Of a stretch of DNA of 64,000 bases, positions 42,020 to 50,406 are shown one piece after another. The notes beneath the pieces are model-generated. The model saw only the letters and a program-made list of their open reading frames with translations. It was not told where the DNA came from and ran no database searches. The number at the start of each line of letters is the position of its first letter. The first letter of the stretch is position 1. Made by a program: the position numbers and the translations under genes. Source of the stretch: an uncultured Eggerthellaceae bacterium. Lineage in GTDB: Bacteria; Actinomycetota; Coriobacteriia; Coriobacteriales; Eggerthellaceae. Where the stretch lies: NCBI GenBank assembly GCA_910589135.1, contig CAJUSL010000001.1, positions 77,675-141,674 on the forward strand. Direction: 5' to 3'.

Positions 42020-42049
42020 AGGCCGGATGCTGTTGCGTCTGGCCTTTTT
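42020..42049 (+). terminator. tRNA-Thr terminator
   Basis: AGGCC / GGCCT closes a stem continued by GATGC / GCGTC with loop TGTT, followed by TTTTT. It stands 11 bases after the tRNA. Confidence 0.85.
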
Positions 42050-42095
42050 CATGTCCTCCAGGCGCTTACATTGTTGTCACAAATGCTGCACCTCT

Positions 42096-43427
42096 GGGTT
42101 ATGTTTCAAAAAGTGTGCTCTCTAGGGTTATTCACTGCCTGTATTCGGTAGGCATGTGGAACTCGCTCCAGACGATTCCTGATCCGTATTCCTCAGGTGC
42201 TCCGTCGTCTTGCTTGTGTTTGTTGGAAGCTGATGCGAACAGCCCCTCCACTTGGTCGTCTGTCGGCATGATGCGCAGGATCTCAGCTGGGGGCAGAGGG
42301 CTCTCAGTGTGCATGTAGCACCACCAGAAGATCGCCTTGATGCGATGGAGGAGAGGCAGGCCCCTGTGCATCCTGAGCATCTCGCGGATCCGCGCATTCC
42401 TGCTCTCGATGACGTTGTTGGTGGATGCCCACGTCCCACCACGTTCCTCTGCCATCTCCACGAACGTGAACAGCTGCCCGGTTTGCACGAGCGCGTTGAG
42501 GGAGCGTCTGGCCTTCCTCAGTCGCTCGTGGGTGTAGAGGCGCTTGCCATCCTTTATCGTGAACTCGCGCAAGAAGCGCTCCCACCTCATGCACCAATCG
42601 TTGTATCCGACAAGCCATGAAGCCGCCGTCGCCGCATCCTTGGCGTCTTTGAGATTGTTGGCGATCCCTAAAAGCTCGCGCCCGCATTCGAGCTTGGGGT
42701 TGAGCGTCGTATATCGTTTGACCTGGCTCGCGGCGTGGAAGGTGCAACGTTGGATGCGAGTCGCCGGCCAGATCGCGCCAGCTGCCTTGGCAAGCCCCCG
42801 AGCTCCATCTGAGACGAGCATGGCAGGCGCGGGCACCCGCAGCATGAGAGCCGCCCAAGCCTCAGAGCATTCGCTTTGCGCCAGATGCCAAGCAAGGATG
42901 TGCTCCTTGCTGCAAGCGATGAGCACGACTGCATCTCGCTTGAGCCAGATGCCATCGAGGAATACGACATCCGATACCTCGCCGGCATAGGGTGCGATAG
43001 GCCATAGATTCCATATCCATGAGGTCCTGCGCCAAAACGTCGTCCTGCTGACCTCCTTGTCGGCTATGGAATCCTTGGAGAAGAGCCAGTCGAGGAAATA
43101 GGCGAGATCCTTGGCACGAGAGTCGATCTTGCGCACAGCTGATGAGCCACAAGCTGCACAACGCCATCGCTGCCGTCCAGAAGATGTGCTGCCATTCCTT
43201 CTCATCCTGGCACCACAGAGCGTGCATCTTGGATTATTCACTCCACTATCCTGACCTCAGACAACTTTTCTTCCGAAAATCATTGTCTGAGCAGGGGTGT
43301 CAAGAGGAAACAGAGCACATTTTTTGAAACACCTAGAAGTTGGAGCGAACCAACTTCTAAGCACTATTTATCAATACTGAACTGGGATAACCGTCCTCAA
43401 AAGAGCACACTTTTTGAAACATAACCC
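42096..43427 (-). mobile_element. complete IS1249-like element (IS256 family)
   Basis: The element is 1332 bp. Its terminal inverted repeats at 42096-42121 and 43402-43427 are perfect over 26 bp (outer end GGGTTATGTTTCAAAAAG). An 8-bp target duplication GCACCTCT lies at 42088-42095 and 43428-43435, so the insertion is recent and intact. It holds one transposase on the minus strand. A partial third copy of the end lies at 43312-43333, and a 10-bp stem TAGAAGTTGG / CCAACTTCTA at 43334-43359 sits between it and the right end. It landed 39 bp after the tRNA terminator and 57 bp before the VanZ-RDD gene. Confidence 0.93.
42132..43241 (-). CDS. IS1249-family transposase
   Basis: A 369-residue DDE transposase. 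The N-terminal zinc ribbon (CTLCGARMRRNG, then RWRCAACGSS) is typical of the IS1249 group. Candidate catalytic residues are Asp in VVFLDGIWLKRDAV, Asp in MLVSDGARGLAKA and Glu in NNVIESRNARIREML. It starts at GTG after AGGA and ends 11 bases inside the left terminal repeat. The frame is intact, so the element may still move. Confidence 0.93.
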   Translation of the reverse strand: MNNPRCTLCGARMRRNGSTSSGRQRWRCAACGSSAVRKIDSRAKDLAYFLDWLFSKDSIADKEVSRTTFWRRTSWIWNLWPIAPYAGEVSDVVFLDGIWLKRDAVVLIACSKEHILAWHLAQSECSEAWAALMLRVPAPAMLVSDGARGLAKAAGAIWPATRIQRCTFHAASQVKRYTTLNPKLECGRELLGIANNLKDAKDAATAASWLVGYNDWCMRWERFLREFTIKDGKRLYTHERLRKARRSLNALVQTGQLFTFVEMAEERGGTWASTNNVIESRNARIREMLRMHRGLPLLHRIKAIFWWCYMHTESPLPPAEILRIMPTDDQVEGLFASASNKHKQDDGAPEEYGSGIVWSEFHMPTEYRQ

Positions 43428-43483
43428 GCACCTCTGGTTCCCGCACGCTATTCTGTGAACGTTTCGCGAGCGGCAAGGAGAAG

Positions 43484-44512
43484 GTGCACGCAGTGGAGGC
43501 AGTCCGGAACTTCCTGACGAACTACAGCGACAATTTCAGGGTGGCGCTCTTCATGTGGCCGCTCTTCGCCGTCGCGCTGACGTTGCCTATCCTTGCCTAT
43601 CTCTATCACAGGGACGGGCGGCTGAAGGCCACGGGCGTCGCGGCCACGTATTTGGCGGTTCTCTATGCCCTCGGCATCGTCTGCTTCACGCTGTACCCAC
43701 TGCCCGGCGGCGATGCGGGTCCGGGCATCACCTATGGCGTGCCGCCGCAGTGGAATCCGTTCGGCTTCGTGGGCGACATTGCCAAGGACGGCCTGCGTGC
43801 CGTTTTCCAGCTGGCGTTCAACGTCGTGTTCTTCCTGCCGCTGGGCTTCATCTGCGGAAGGCTTCTGCGCATGCGCTTCGTCACAGCGGTGGTCTTTGCG
43901 TTCGTGGTGTCGCTGCTCATCGAGACGGCGCAGTTTACGGGGCTGTTCGGCGTGTATCCGCACGCGTATCGATGCTGCGACGTGGATGACCTGATCTGCA
44001 ACACGTTGGGCGGCGTGCTCGGGTGGCTGTGTGCCCACGCGCTGGGCGGCCCGGATGCGGACGAAACCAGCCGCCCGGCGGTCTGCACGCGCCCGGGCTT
44101 CGTCCGACGGTGCGTCGCGTTCTGGATCGACATCACGCTGGTTCAGGTGGCGGCCATCATGCCGTGGCTGATCGTCGACCTCGCATGCGAGCTTATCGCG
44201 TCACAGCCGTTCTGCCTCCCCGGGCTCAACCAGGGGCAGACGATGGTGGTATGCGCGCTGGCGCTGGGGCTTGCCGCGTTCGCTGTTGCGGAGGTCGTCG
44301 TCCCTTGGCGACACGGGGGCTCGACGCCCGGCGGCATGTTCGTGCGCATGACGTTCGAGTCGCACGAAAGGACGCTCGGCAATCGCGTGCTCTTCTACGC
44401 GTTGCGCATTCTCACCATCGCGGCCACGTTCGTGATTCCGTTCGCCATGGTTCCCGTGCTGGGCATTTTCTACCTGGCGAAGAGATGCATGCCCTATGAC
44501 CAGGTGCCCTAA
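43484..44512 (+). CDS. VanZ-like and RDD domain fusion membrane protein
   Basis: A 342-residue membrane protein. Residues 1 to about 180 are VanZ-like: LYALGIVCFTLYPLPG, WNPFGFVGDI, FNVVFFLPLGFICGRLLRM, SLLIETAQF and VDDLICNTLGGVLGW. Residues of about 195-342 are an RDD domain: RPGFVRRCVAFWIDITLVQV, and later RHGGSTPGGMFVRMTFES. It starts at GTG, with AAGGAG just upstream; a GTG three codons later is an alternative. VanZ proteins are linked to teicoplanin or lipoglycopeptide tolerance in some bacteria, and RDD proteins to transport, but neither function can be inferred here. An insertion sequence lies 57 bp upstream and may have changed its expression. Confidence 0.85.
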   Translation: MHAVEAVRNFLTNYSDNFRVALFMWPLFAVALTLPILAYLYHRDGRLKATGVAATYLAVLYALGIVCFTLYPLPGGDAGPGITYGVPPQWNPFGFVGDIAKDGLRAVFQLAFNVVFFLPLGFICGRLLRMRFVTAVVFAFVVSLLIETAQFTGLFGVYPHAYRCCDVDDLICNTLGGVLGWLCAHALGGPDADETSRPAVCTRPGFVRRCVAFWIDITLVQVAAIMPWLIVDLACELIASQPFCLPGLNQGQTMVVCALALGLAAFAVAEVVVPWRHGGSTPGGMFVRMTFESHERTLGNRVLFYALRILTIAATFVIPFAMVPVLGIFYLAKRCMPYDQVP

Positions 44513-44545
44513 GGCCTTGGACGGGACCGCGCGAAGGCGGCAGGC

Positions 44546-45454
44546 CTAGCTCGCCTGATTCCGACGCTCTGCGAGCACCTCTTGCGCGATGTGCGCCCAT
44601 CTGCGAATGGCGTCGGTGCCGTTCGAGCGTTTCCAGATCGCCCCATACATCGTCTTGATGTTCAAGCCCTCGAGTGGAATCAGGGTCATGCTGCCCTGGT
44701 AGTAGTCCTTCAGATGGAGGAAGGAGATTCCCACGGTGTCGTTCGCCTCCACGAGTATGAACAGACTGTTGATGTCGCGGACCTGCTCCTTGATGTCGAT
44801 CTGGTTGTTGCCAGGGTCCAAGTACTCGATGATGGGTTCGTTGTCCGACGTGAAGAATGTCGATGCGGGAAGCGAGACGGTGTGGCCCTTGAGGTCGGCG
44901 GGCAGCAGCGATTTCTTTCGGCTTAAGGCGTCGTCGTTGTTCACCACGGCTCGGTATTCGTCTTCGAAGAACGGGACAATCTCGTGCGACGCGTCTCTGA
45001 CTGCATGCGGAATGAACGAGGCTGCGATGTCTACCTTGTCCTCCTCTAGCACCCGCAGGACGTCGTTGAACTCGTAAGTGACATAGTCCACGCCGATGTT
45101 GGGGAACTCTTCGCGGAACTGCGACTGGATCTTTGGCAGGTCGTGGGCGATCATTCCTTGAAGGTAGCCGACGCGGAGCAACCCCTCGGTCTTTCTTCGG
45201 AAAGCCTGCATATCGTCCATCATGCGGTCGTAATCCGCCACGACCTGTTGCGCCCCGCGAAGAAAAACCTCGCCTGCCTTCGTGAGTTTGACGGAGCGTT
45301 TGGTTCGTTGGAAGAGCGCGAAGCCGAGCTTGCTTTCGACGGCCTTGACGTGCTTCGACAGTGCGGGTTGGGCGACGAACATGTTCTGGGACGTCTTGGT
45401 GAAGTTGAGCGTGACGGCAAGGTCGACGCATTCCCTCAGCAGCTCTATGCGCAT
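44546..45454 (-). CDS. LysR-family regulator, divergent from cassette C
   Basis: A 302-residue regulator. The N-terminal helix-turn-helix reads FTKTSQNMFVAQPALSKHVK, then AVESKLGFALFQRTKRSVKL, the LysR pattern. The C-terminal part is a periplasmic-binding-fold effector domain (GLLRVGYLQGMIAHDLPKIQ, VDIAASFIPHAV, GISFLHLKDYYQG). The ATG at 45454 follows AGGAGG. It is divergent from the cassette C molybdoenzyme; two inverted repeats of the T-N11-A type lie between them, so it probably activates cassette C when its ligand is present. The ligand is likely the cassette substrate or a product but cannot be named. Confidence 0.94.
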   Translation of the reverse strand: MRIELLRECVDLAVTLNFTKTSQNMFVAQPALSKHVKAVESKLGFALFQRTKRSVKLTKAGEVFLRGAQQVVADYDRMMDDMQAFRRKTEGLLRVGYLQGMIAHDLPKIQSQFREEFPNIGVDYVTYEFNDVLRVLEEDKVDIAASFIPHAVRDASHEIVPFFEDEYRAVVNNDDALSRKKSLLPADLKGHTVSLPASTFFTSDNEPIIEYLDPGNNQIDIKEQVRDINSLFILVEANDTVGISFLHLKDYYQGSMTLIPLEGLNIKTMYGAIWKRSNGTDAIRRWAHIAQEVLAERRNQAS

Positions 45455-45568
45455 GGCGCCTCCTGGCTCGAGACCGTGGCCTTCCGCTGGGTAACCGCGA
45501 AGCGGATGCCTTCATTTCAGCACAACGCTCCGGGTCCGTCCACCTGGCCGGAGGCTTTCTACGTGCGC

Positions 45569-45609
45569 TTATTCCGCGGTGGAATAAAAATCGCTGAAAC
45601 GCTATTTCA
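45569..45609. promoter_or_regulatory. LysR-type operator pair for cassette C
   Basis: A perfect inverted repeat TTATTCC-GCGGT-GGAATAA (45569-45587) contains a T-N11-A core. A second, TGAAA-CGCTA-TTTCA (45595-45609), is centred 24 bp further. The pair resembles the recognition and activation sites of LysR regulators and lies 62-102 bp before the molybdoenzyme ATG. Confidence 0.65.
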
Positions 45610-45670
45610 CTTCGTCTCGGCCAATGCCGACACTTGGTGTATCGAGACCTTCACGAGAGAGAGGGGACAC

Positions 45671-48004
45671 ATGTCAGAAAAAGACGTCATGGAGGAGAGC
45701 TCTGGCCTTGGCAAATCGGTCAAGTCAGTAGGGGTGGTCCAGAGCATCGCCGACAACGACCACGCGACCGATAGGCGCGAATCTTACACTTGGGAGGAGG
45801 ACGGCTATACCGTCGTGCGCGGCAATGCACGTACGGCCCCCGGCTGTCACGACAACTGCGGCGTGCTCATGTACGTCAAGGATGGCAGGGTAGTCAAGGT
45901 GGAGGGCGACGAAGAGGATCCATACAACCAGGGTCGGCTTTGCCTGCGATGCTTGACGCTTCCCGAAACGCTTTACCATGAGGACAGGCAACTGTATCCG
46001 ATGAAGCGTGCCCGCGAGGACCGCGGCAAGGACAAGTGGGAGCGCATCAGCTGGGACGAAGCCTACGACATGCTCGAGCAGGGCATCAAGGACGTCCAGG
46101 CCAGGCATGGCAAGGAGAGCGTGTACGTCGTTTGCGGAACCGGCCGTGACGTCATCGTCTACGAGACCATTCTTGCGGCGATGCTTGGGACGCCCAACCA
46201 GGCAATGGGCTTCTTCCCCGGCCAAAGCTGTTACATTCCTCGCACGTTCAGCACCAACCTGAAAGGCGGCGTCTTCTTCGAGGGCGACTACTCGCAGTTC
46301 TTCCCCGATCGTTACGACAACCCGAAATGGCGCAGGCCCGATTACGTGTTCGTGTGGGGCAATAACCCCGTAGTCGCGAACTCGGACGGCAACCTTGGCC
46401 ATTGGATCGTCGAGTGCATGAAGCGCGGAAGCAAGCTGATTACGGCCGATCCAAAACTCACCTGGTGCGCTGCGCATTCCGAGTATTTCTTACAGGTGCG
46501 TCCTGGAACTGACGCGGCCCTTGCTCTTGCGTTGGCGCACGTCATTATCGAGGAGGACCTCTACGACCATGAATTCGTGGAGAATTGGACCTACGGTTTC
46601 GAGGAATATGCCGAAGGCGTCGAGGAATGGACGCCGGAGCGCGTGGCTGGCATTTGCGACATCGATGTGGACCTCATCTACGACGTGGCGCGGGCCATTG
46701 GCGGAGCAGAGTCGTGGGCGCTGCAGTGGGGCGTTGCTCTGGACCATACCTCCGAAGGCTTCTACTCGGGCATGGCGTGCTGGGATTTGGTCGGTCTTAC
46801 CGGCATGTTCGATCATCCGGGCGGCATGGTGGCCGGCGTCGCGCCCTTCAGCATCGGCTTCCCATGGATTCCGGCCGCGACCGACGTCGACTGGATTCCT
46901 GCAGACCTGACCATGAAGCCTGCCATCACCTACGAAAGCTACGCTGGGCTCAACACGATGGGCATGCCTGCCTCCGACGCCATCCTCGAAGGCATGGAGG
47001 AAGGGCGCGAGGACGCCATCAAGTGCTGTTGGTTCTATGCGACGAACGTGCTTGCCAACGAAGGCGCCGTTCCCGAGCGTATCCTTAAGGCGGTCCAGGA
47101 CACCTGCGAGTTCAACATCGTGTCCGATATTTGGATGACGCCTACGGCCTACGCTTGCGCCGACCTCTTCCTTCCCGTTACCTGCTTCCCTGAGAGAAGC
47201 GGCATTTCCGGGCATCAGCCTTATCGTACCGGTGCCATCGTCAAGGCCGTAGAGCCGGCGGGAGAGGCGCGTTCAGACCAGACCGTGCTCATCGAGGTAG
47301 GGAAGCGCTTCTGTGGCGAAGACGTCGTGCCGTTCAAGACGGACGAGGAGCTCTACGACTTCCTCATTGCCCGCGGAGGCAGCGGCATGGATTACGCCAC
47401 CGTCCGCGACTATGGCTGGGTGTATCCCGAGGTGGAGTACTACCGCTACAAGACCGGAGGCCTGCGTGCCGACGGCAAGCCTGGCTTCAACACCACCACG
47501 ATGAAGTACGAGTTCGACTGCGTCCCGTTGCAGTACATGGGCGTGGCATCGCTGGCGTCGTACGAAGAGCCTCCCGAGAGCCCCGTCAGCACGCCTGAGC
47601 TTGCCAAGGAGTATCCGCTGATTTTGACCACTGGCGCACGCAACTGGGGCTTTTTCCATTCGGAGGGCCGTCAGATTCCGCACTTGCGGCGCGTGCATCC
47701 CGATCCAGAGGTGAAGCTGCATCCTGCCGACGCCGCCCGGTATGGCATTGCGGAGGGCGATTGGGTGTTGATCGAAAACACCTACGGGTCTTGCAAGCAG
47801 AAGGCTCATATCACGCCACGCATCAAGGAAGGCGTCGTGTCCGCCGACCATGGCTGGTGGTTTCCCGAGCGCCAGCGCGATGACAGCTACTTCGGGACGT
47901 TAGAGAGCAACATCAACAACTGCCTGTCCATCAAGTCGGGAAAAATTGGCCTTGGCAACTCGTACAAGTCCGGTCTTTGCCGCGTAAGCAAAGTAGAAGG
48001 GTAG
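45671..48004 (+). CDS. molybdopterin (bis-MGD) oxidoreductase, cassette C
   Basis: A 777-residue paralogue of the cassette A enzyme. Cluster ligands are Cys59 and Cys63 (APGCHDNCG) with Cys91 and Cys94 (GRLCLRC); the candidate molybdenum ligand is Cys187 in PGQSCYIP. Shared stretches with A include MKRAREDRGKDKWERISWDE and QVRPGTDAALALA. An extra 25 or so N-terminal residues (MSEKDVMEESSGLGKSVKSV) have no arginine pair and do not look like an export signal. GAGAGGGG before the ATG fixes the start, although the frame is open further upstream. It belongs to the acetylene hydratase, transhydroxylase and catechol dehydroxylase side of the superfamily; the reaction is unknown. It is followed by its ferredoxin ten bases later. 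Confidence 0.92.
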   Translation: MSEKDVMEESSGLGKSVKSVGVVQSIADNDHATDRRESYTWEEDGYTVVRGNARTAPGCHDNCGVLMYVKDGRVVKVEGDEEDPYNQGRLCLRCLTLPETLYHEDRQLYPMKRAREDRGKDKWERISWDEAYDMLEQGIKDVQARHGKESVYVVCGTGRDVIVYETILAAMLGTPNQAMGFFPGQSCYIPRTFSTNLKGGVFFEGDYSQFFPDRYDNPKWRRPDYVFVWGNNPVVANSDGNLGHWIVECMKRGSKLITADPKLTWCAAHSEYFLQVRPGTDAALALALAHVIIEEDLYDHEFVENWTYGFEEYAEGVEEWTPERVAGICDIDVDLIYDVARAIGGAESWALQWGVALDHTSEGFYSGMACWDLVGLTGMFDHPGGMVAGVAPFSIGFPWIPAATDVDWIPADLTMKPAITYESYAGLNTMGMPASDAILEGMEEGREDAIKCCWFYATNVLANEGAVPERILKAVQDTCEFNIVSDIWMTPTAYACADLFLPVTCFPERSGISGHQPYRTGAIVKAVEPAGEARSDQTVLIEVGKRFCGEDVVPFKTDEELYDFLIARGGSGMDYATVRDYGWVYPEVEYYRYKTGGLRADGKPGFNTTTMKYEFDCVPLQYMGVASLASYEEPPESPVSTPELAKEYPLILTTGARNWGFFHSEGRQIPHLRRVHPDPEVKLHPADAARYGIAEGDWVLIENTYGSCKQKAHITPRIKEGVVSADHGWWFPERQRDDSYFGTLESNINNCLSIKSGKIGLGNSYKSGLCRVSKVEG

Positions 48005-48014
48005 GGACGAGGAA

Positions 48015-48341
48015 ATGACAAAAGGACTGCTCATCGACTACAACTACTGCACGGGTTGCCACACCTGCGAGGTGGCATGCCAGATGGAAAACCAGCTTCC
48101 GCCCGACAAGTTCGGCATCGAGCTGAAGCAGATCGGACCCGATCAAATCGACGACCGCACGTGGCAGTACGACTTCTTCCCGGTTCCTACCGACAGATGC
48201 AATCTGTGCGCAGGACGCGTGGCGAAGGGAAAGCTTCCCAGCTGCGTCAAGCACTGCCAGGCCGGATGCATGCACTATGGCGACATCGAAGACCTCGCCG
48301 CTCAAATCACCGGATCGAAGTTCGCGTTGTTCTCCAAGTAG
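48015..48341 (+). CDS. ferredoxin-type [4Fe-4S] electron transfer protein, cassette C
   Basis: A 108-residue protein nearly colinear with the cassette A ferredoxin: CTGCHTCEVACQMENQLPPD near the N-terminus, and CNLC followed by CVKHCQAGCMHYG near the C-terminus. Up to two clusters can be formed. GACGAGG stands just before the ATG. It probably serves as the electron partner of the molybdoenzyme upstream. The 18 bases before the MFS gene hold that gene's ribosome site. Confidence 0.9.
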   Translation: MTKGLLIDYNYCTGCHTCEVACQMENQLPPDKFGIELKQIGPDQIDDRTWQYDFFPVPTDRCNLCAGRVAKGKLPSCVKHCQAGCMHYGDIEDLAAQITGSKFALFSK

Positions 48342-48359
48342 GAGGGAAGGGGGTCGAAC

Positions 48360-49646
48360 ATGACCAGTCAAATTGAAAGGCCTACGGGCATCAGGGCATG
48401 GGGCGTCGCCAAAGACCAGCTGTCGCAGACCCAGCGCTGGGTGTCGATGGTTTCGATGATGATAACGGGCCTCGCCGTCGTCTTCGTCGTGATGAAGTGG
48501 AACCCGATCCTTGCCTTCGTCGGCGAGGAGCACGGCATGGGCATGGACATGATCGGCAACATTTCCGGTCTGGCGCTGTTCATGGGATGCATCGTCTGTT
48601 TCCCGGCAGTCTGGATCATGCGGAACATCGGCGTCAAGTTCACGCTTGCGTTGGCCATGGTCATCACGGTCGTCGGTTCTGCGGCGAGGTTGTTCACCGC
48701 TGACGCAGCCGGTTTTCTTGTTGAGGGCACCGGCATGGGCATGCTGGCCGCATGCGGGCCCAATATCGTGCCGCGCCTGTTTCCGCTGCAGAAAATGGGC
48801 CTTGCCATGGGGGTGTGGTCGCAGTGGACCGTTGCGGGGCTCGTGGTTGCGGTGCTTGCCTCCCCCATCATCTTCCAGGCAACCGGCTCGACGGCGACGA
48901 TTACCTACGTAGGCATCGGCATTCTGGTGGTGGCGCTGGCGATTCATGTGGTCGCGTTCAGGCTTAACGCGGTTGACGAGAACGTCCTCAATGCGCAAGC
49001 CGTCGAGCGCAAGGAGAAGAGCGCCATCAATCACAACTATGTCAGAGGCGGCATCATCTGCGCCTTCGCGTTCTTCGGTTACTGTTGGATTTTCGGACTT
49101 TGCCAGGGGTTCTTCCCCACGTTCCTCCAAAGCATCGGCGTAGGCATCGTGGAGTCCAACAGTCCGGCGCTTTACTCGCAGATCCTCGTGGTGCTGTTCG
49201 GCGTGTCCGCTGGCGTGTTCTATGAGAGGTATAACCTTCGCAAGGCCTTCACCATCGGTGGCTTCATCCTCTTTGGCGGCATGGTCATCATGTCCTATGG
49301 CAGCTATGGCAACAGCGCCGTCAACATGTGGCTCTTTGGCATTGGCATTGGCCTGCTGGCTGGCATCGTGCCCGTGGCCATCAGGACCTATATCCCGGTT
49401 TTGGTCACCGACCCTCGGAAGATGGACTACGTGCTGGGCATCATGGCCTTCGTCACGAACCTGACGTTCTTCGGCAACGGTCTGTTCGGCGCTCTTATTG
49501 CGAACTGGGGCTTTTTCATGGCTGCAGTCGTGTTCTTGGGCGTGCCGCTGGTCGTTTGCATATTCCTGGTGGTCTTCTTCGTGAAGAGCGACCGCAAGAT
49601 TGCGCAGGAGGACGCTTTGCAGCTGGAGGCGTCTTCCGAAGCATAG
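48360..49646 (+). CDS. MFS transporter, cassette C
   Basis: A 428-residue transporter with about 12 membrane segments; AGGAGGGAAGGGGG precedes the ATG. The N-terminus is polar (MTSQIERPTGIRAWGVAKDQ), the loop 2-3 region is WIMRNIGVKFTLALAMVITV, and VPRLFPLQKMGLAMGVWSQW lies in the first half. It is not a close relative of the cassette A or B carriers, although the enzymes of A and C are paralogous, so the carrier was probably recruited separately. The substrate is unknown. Confidence 0.87.
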   Translation: MTSQIERPTGIRAWGVAKDQLSQTQRWVSMVSMMITGLAVVFVVMKWNPILAFVGEEHGMGMDMIGNISGLALFMGCIVCFPAVWIMRNIGVKFTLALAMVITVVGSAARLFTADAAGFLVEGTGMGMLAACGPNIVPRLFPLQKMGLAMGVWSQWTVAGLVVAVLASPIIFQATGSTATITYVGIGILVVALAIHVVAFRLNAVDENVLNAQAVERKEKSAINHNYVRGGIICAFAFFGYCWIFGLCQGFFPTFLQSIGVGIVESNSPALYSQILVVLFGVSAGVFYERYNLRKAFTIGGFILFGGMVIMSYGSYGNSAVNMWLFGIGIGLLAGIVPVAIRTYIPVLVTDPRKMDYVLGIMAFVTNLTFFGNGLFGALIANWGFFMAAVVFLGVPLVVCIFLVVFFVKSDRKIAQEDALQLEASSEA

Positions 49647-49807
49647 AGTCCCCGACTTTCTCTCTTTCTCCCCCTAGATGCACCTTCCGTATCCCTAGTG
49701 CAGCGGGAGATGCGATTCGTCGGAGGGGTTTTGGAAGGCCCCTCCGATCGGATTTCGAAACGCTCGATCTGCTCGCGGTTGCGATGCTCCGAGGAAGGTA
49801 TGACCAG

Positions 49808-50302
49808 ATGCCAAACACGGGCCCCATAGGATTTCAGCGCATGACAAGCCTGCTGATGAACATATTCATCGGACTTGTCCTGGGATGTGTGTTTCTGTTC
49901 CTGTCTCACGACGTGACGTCCATGGCTATGGATGAAATCGCACGCACGTTCTGCCAATCCCTCGTCATGAGCATCCCCGTCGGCTATGCCGTGGGCGACT
50001 TTCTGCCCACGATGGCTTGGGGGCAGAAGCTGGCTGCAGCGCTGCATGCCACGGGGAGGCTTGCGAGCCATTTGGTGGTGAGCCTGACGCTGGCCGTGGT
50101 CAACGTGACCGTCATACTGACGGCATGCATGTTCATCGTGATGCTTGCGAGCACCAGCGTCGGCGACGTGCTTGGCATCGTTGCCATGCTATGGGCGCCG
50201 GCCGTTGCATCCGGCTTCCTTGCAATCTTTGCGTTGCTGCCCGTTGCCCAGGGGCTGGCGACCAAAATAAGCGGCTTCGACCCTATGGCGGAAGCCGATT
50301 AG
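49808..50302 (+). CDS. four-helix membrane protein after cassette C
   Basis: A 164-residue protein with about four membrane segments (LLMNIFIGLVLGCVFLFLSH, TFCQSLVMSIPVGYAVGDFL, LVVSLTLAVVNVTVILTACM, VAMLWAPAVASGFLAIFALL). The two halves look weakly repeated, as in DUF2798-like proteins, but the match is poor. AGGAAGG lies nine bases before the ATG at 49808; the frame is open upstream into the MFS region without a better start. It follows cassette C by about 160 bp on the same strand and could be part of that transcript. No function is recognised. Confidence 0.6.
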   Translation: MPNTGPIGFQRMTSLLMNIFIGLVLGCVFLFLSHDVTSMAMDEIARTFCQSLVMSIPVGYAVGDFLPTMAWGQKLAAALHATGRLASHLVVSLTLAVVNVTVILTACMFIVMLASTSVGDVLGIVAMLWAPAVASGFLAIFALLPVAQGLATKISGFDPMAEAD

Positions 50303-50406
50303 CCTTGCATGAAGCAGGAGACTTCGACGGCACTTTTGCAACTGAGGTGCAGCCCGCAGTCTCCGTATCTGACTCCCACGCCGACACCTGCATGTCTGAG
50401 TGCAAG

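Noticed and set aside
43448..44038. Minus-strand frame opposite the VanZ-RDD gene
   Set aside because: It is a shadow without a domain; the plus strand encodes two recognisable membrane domains.
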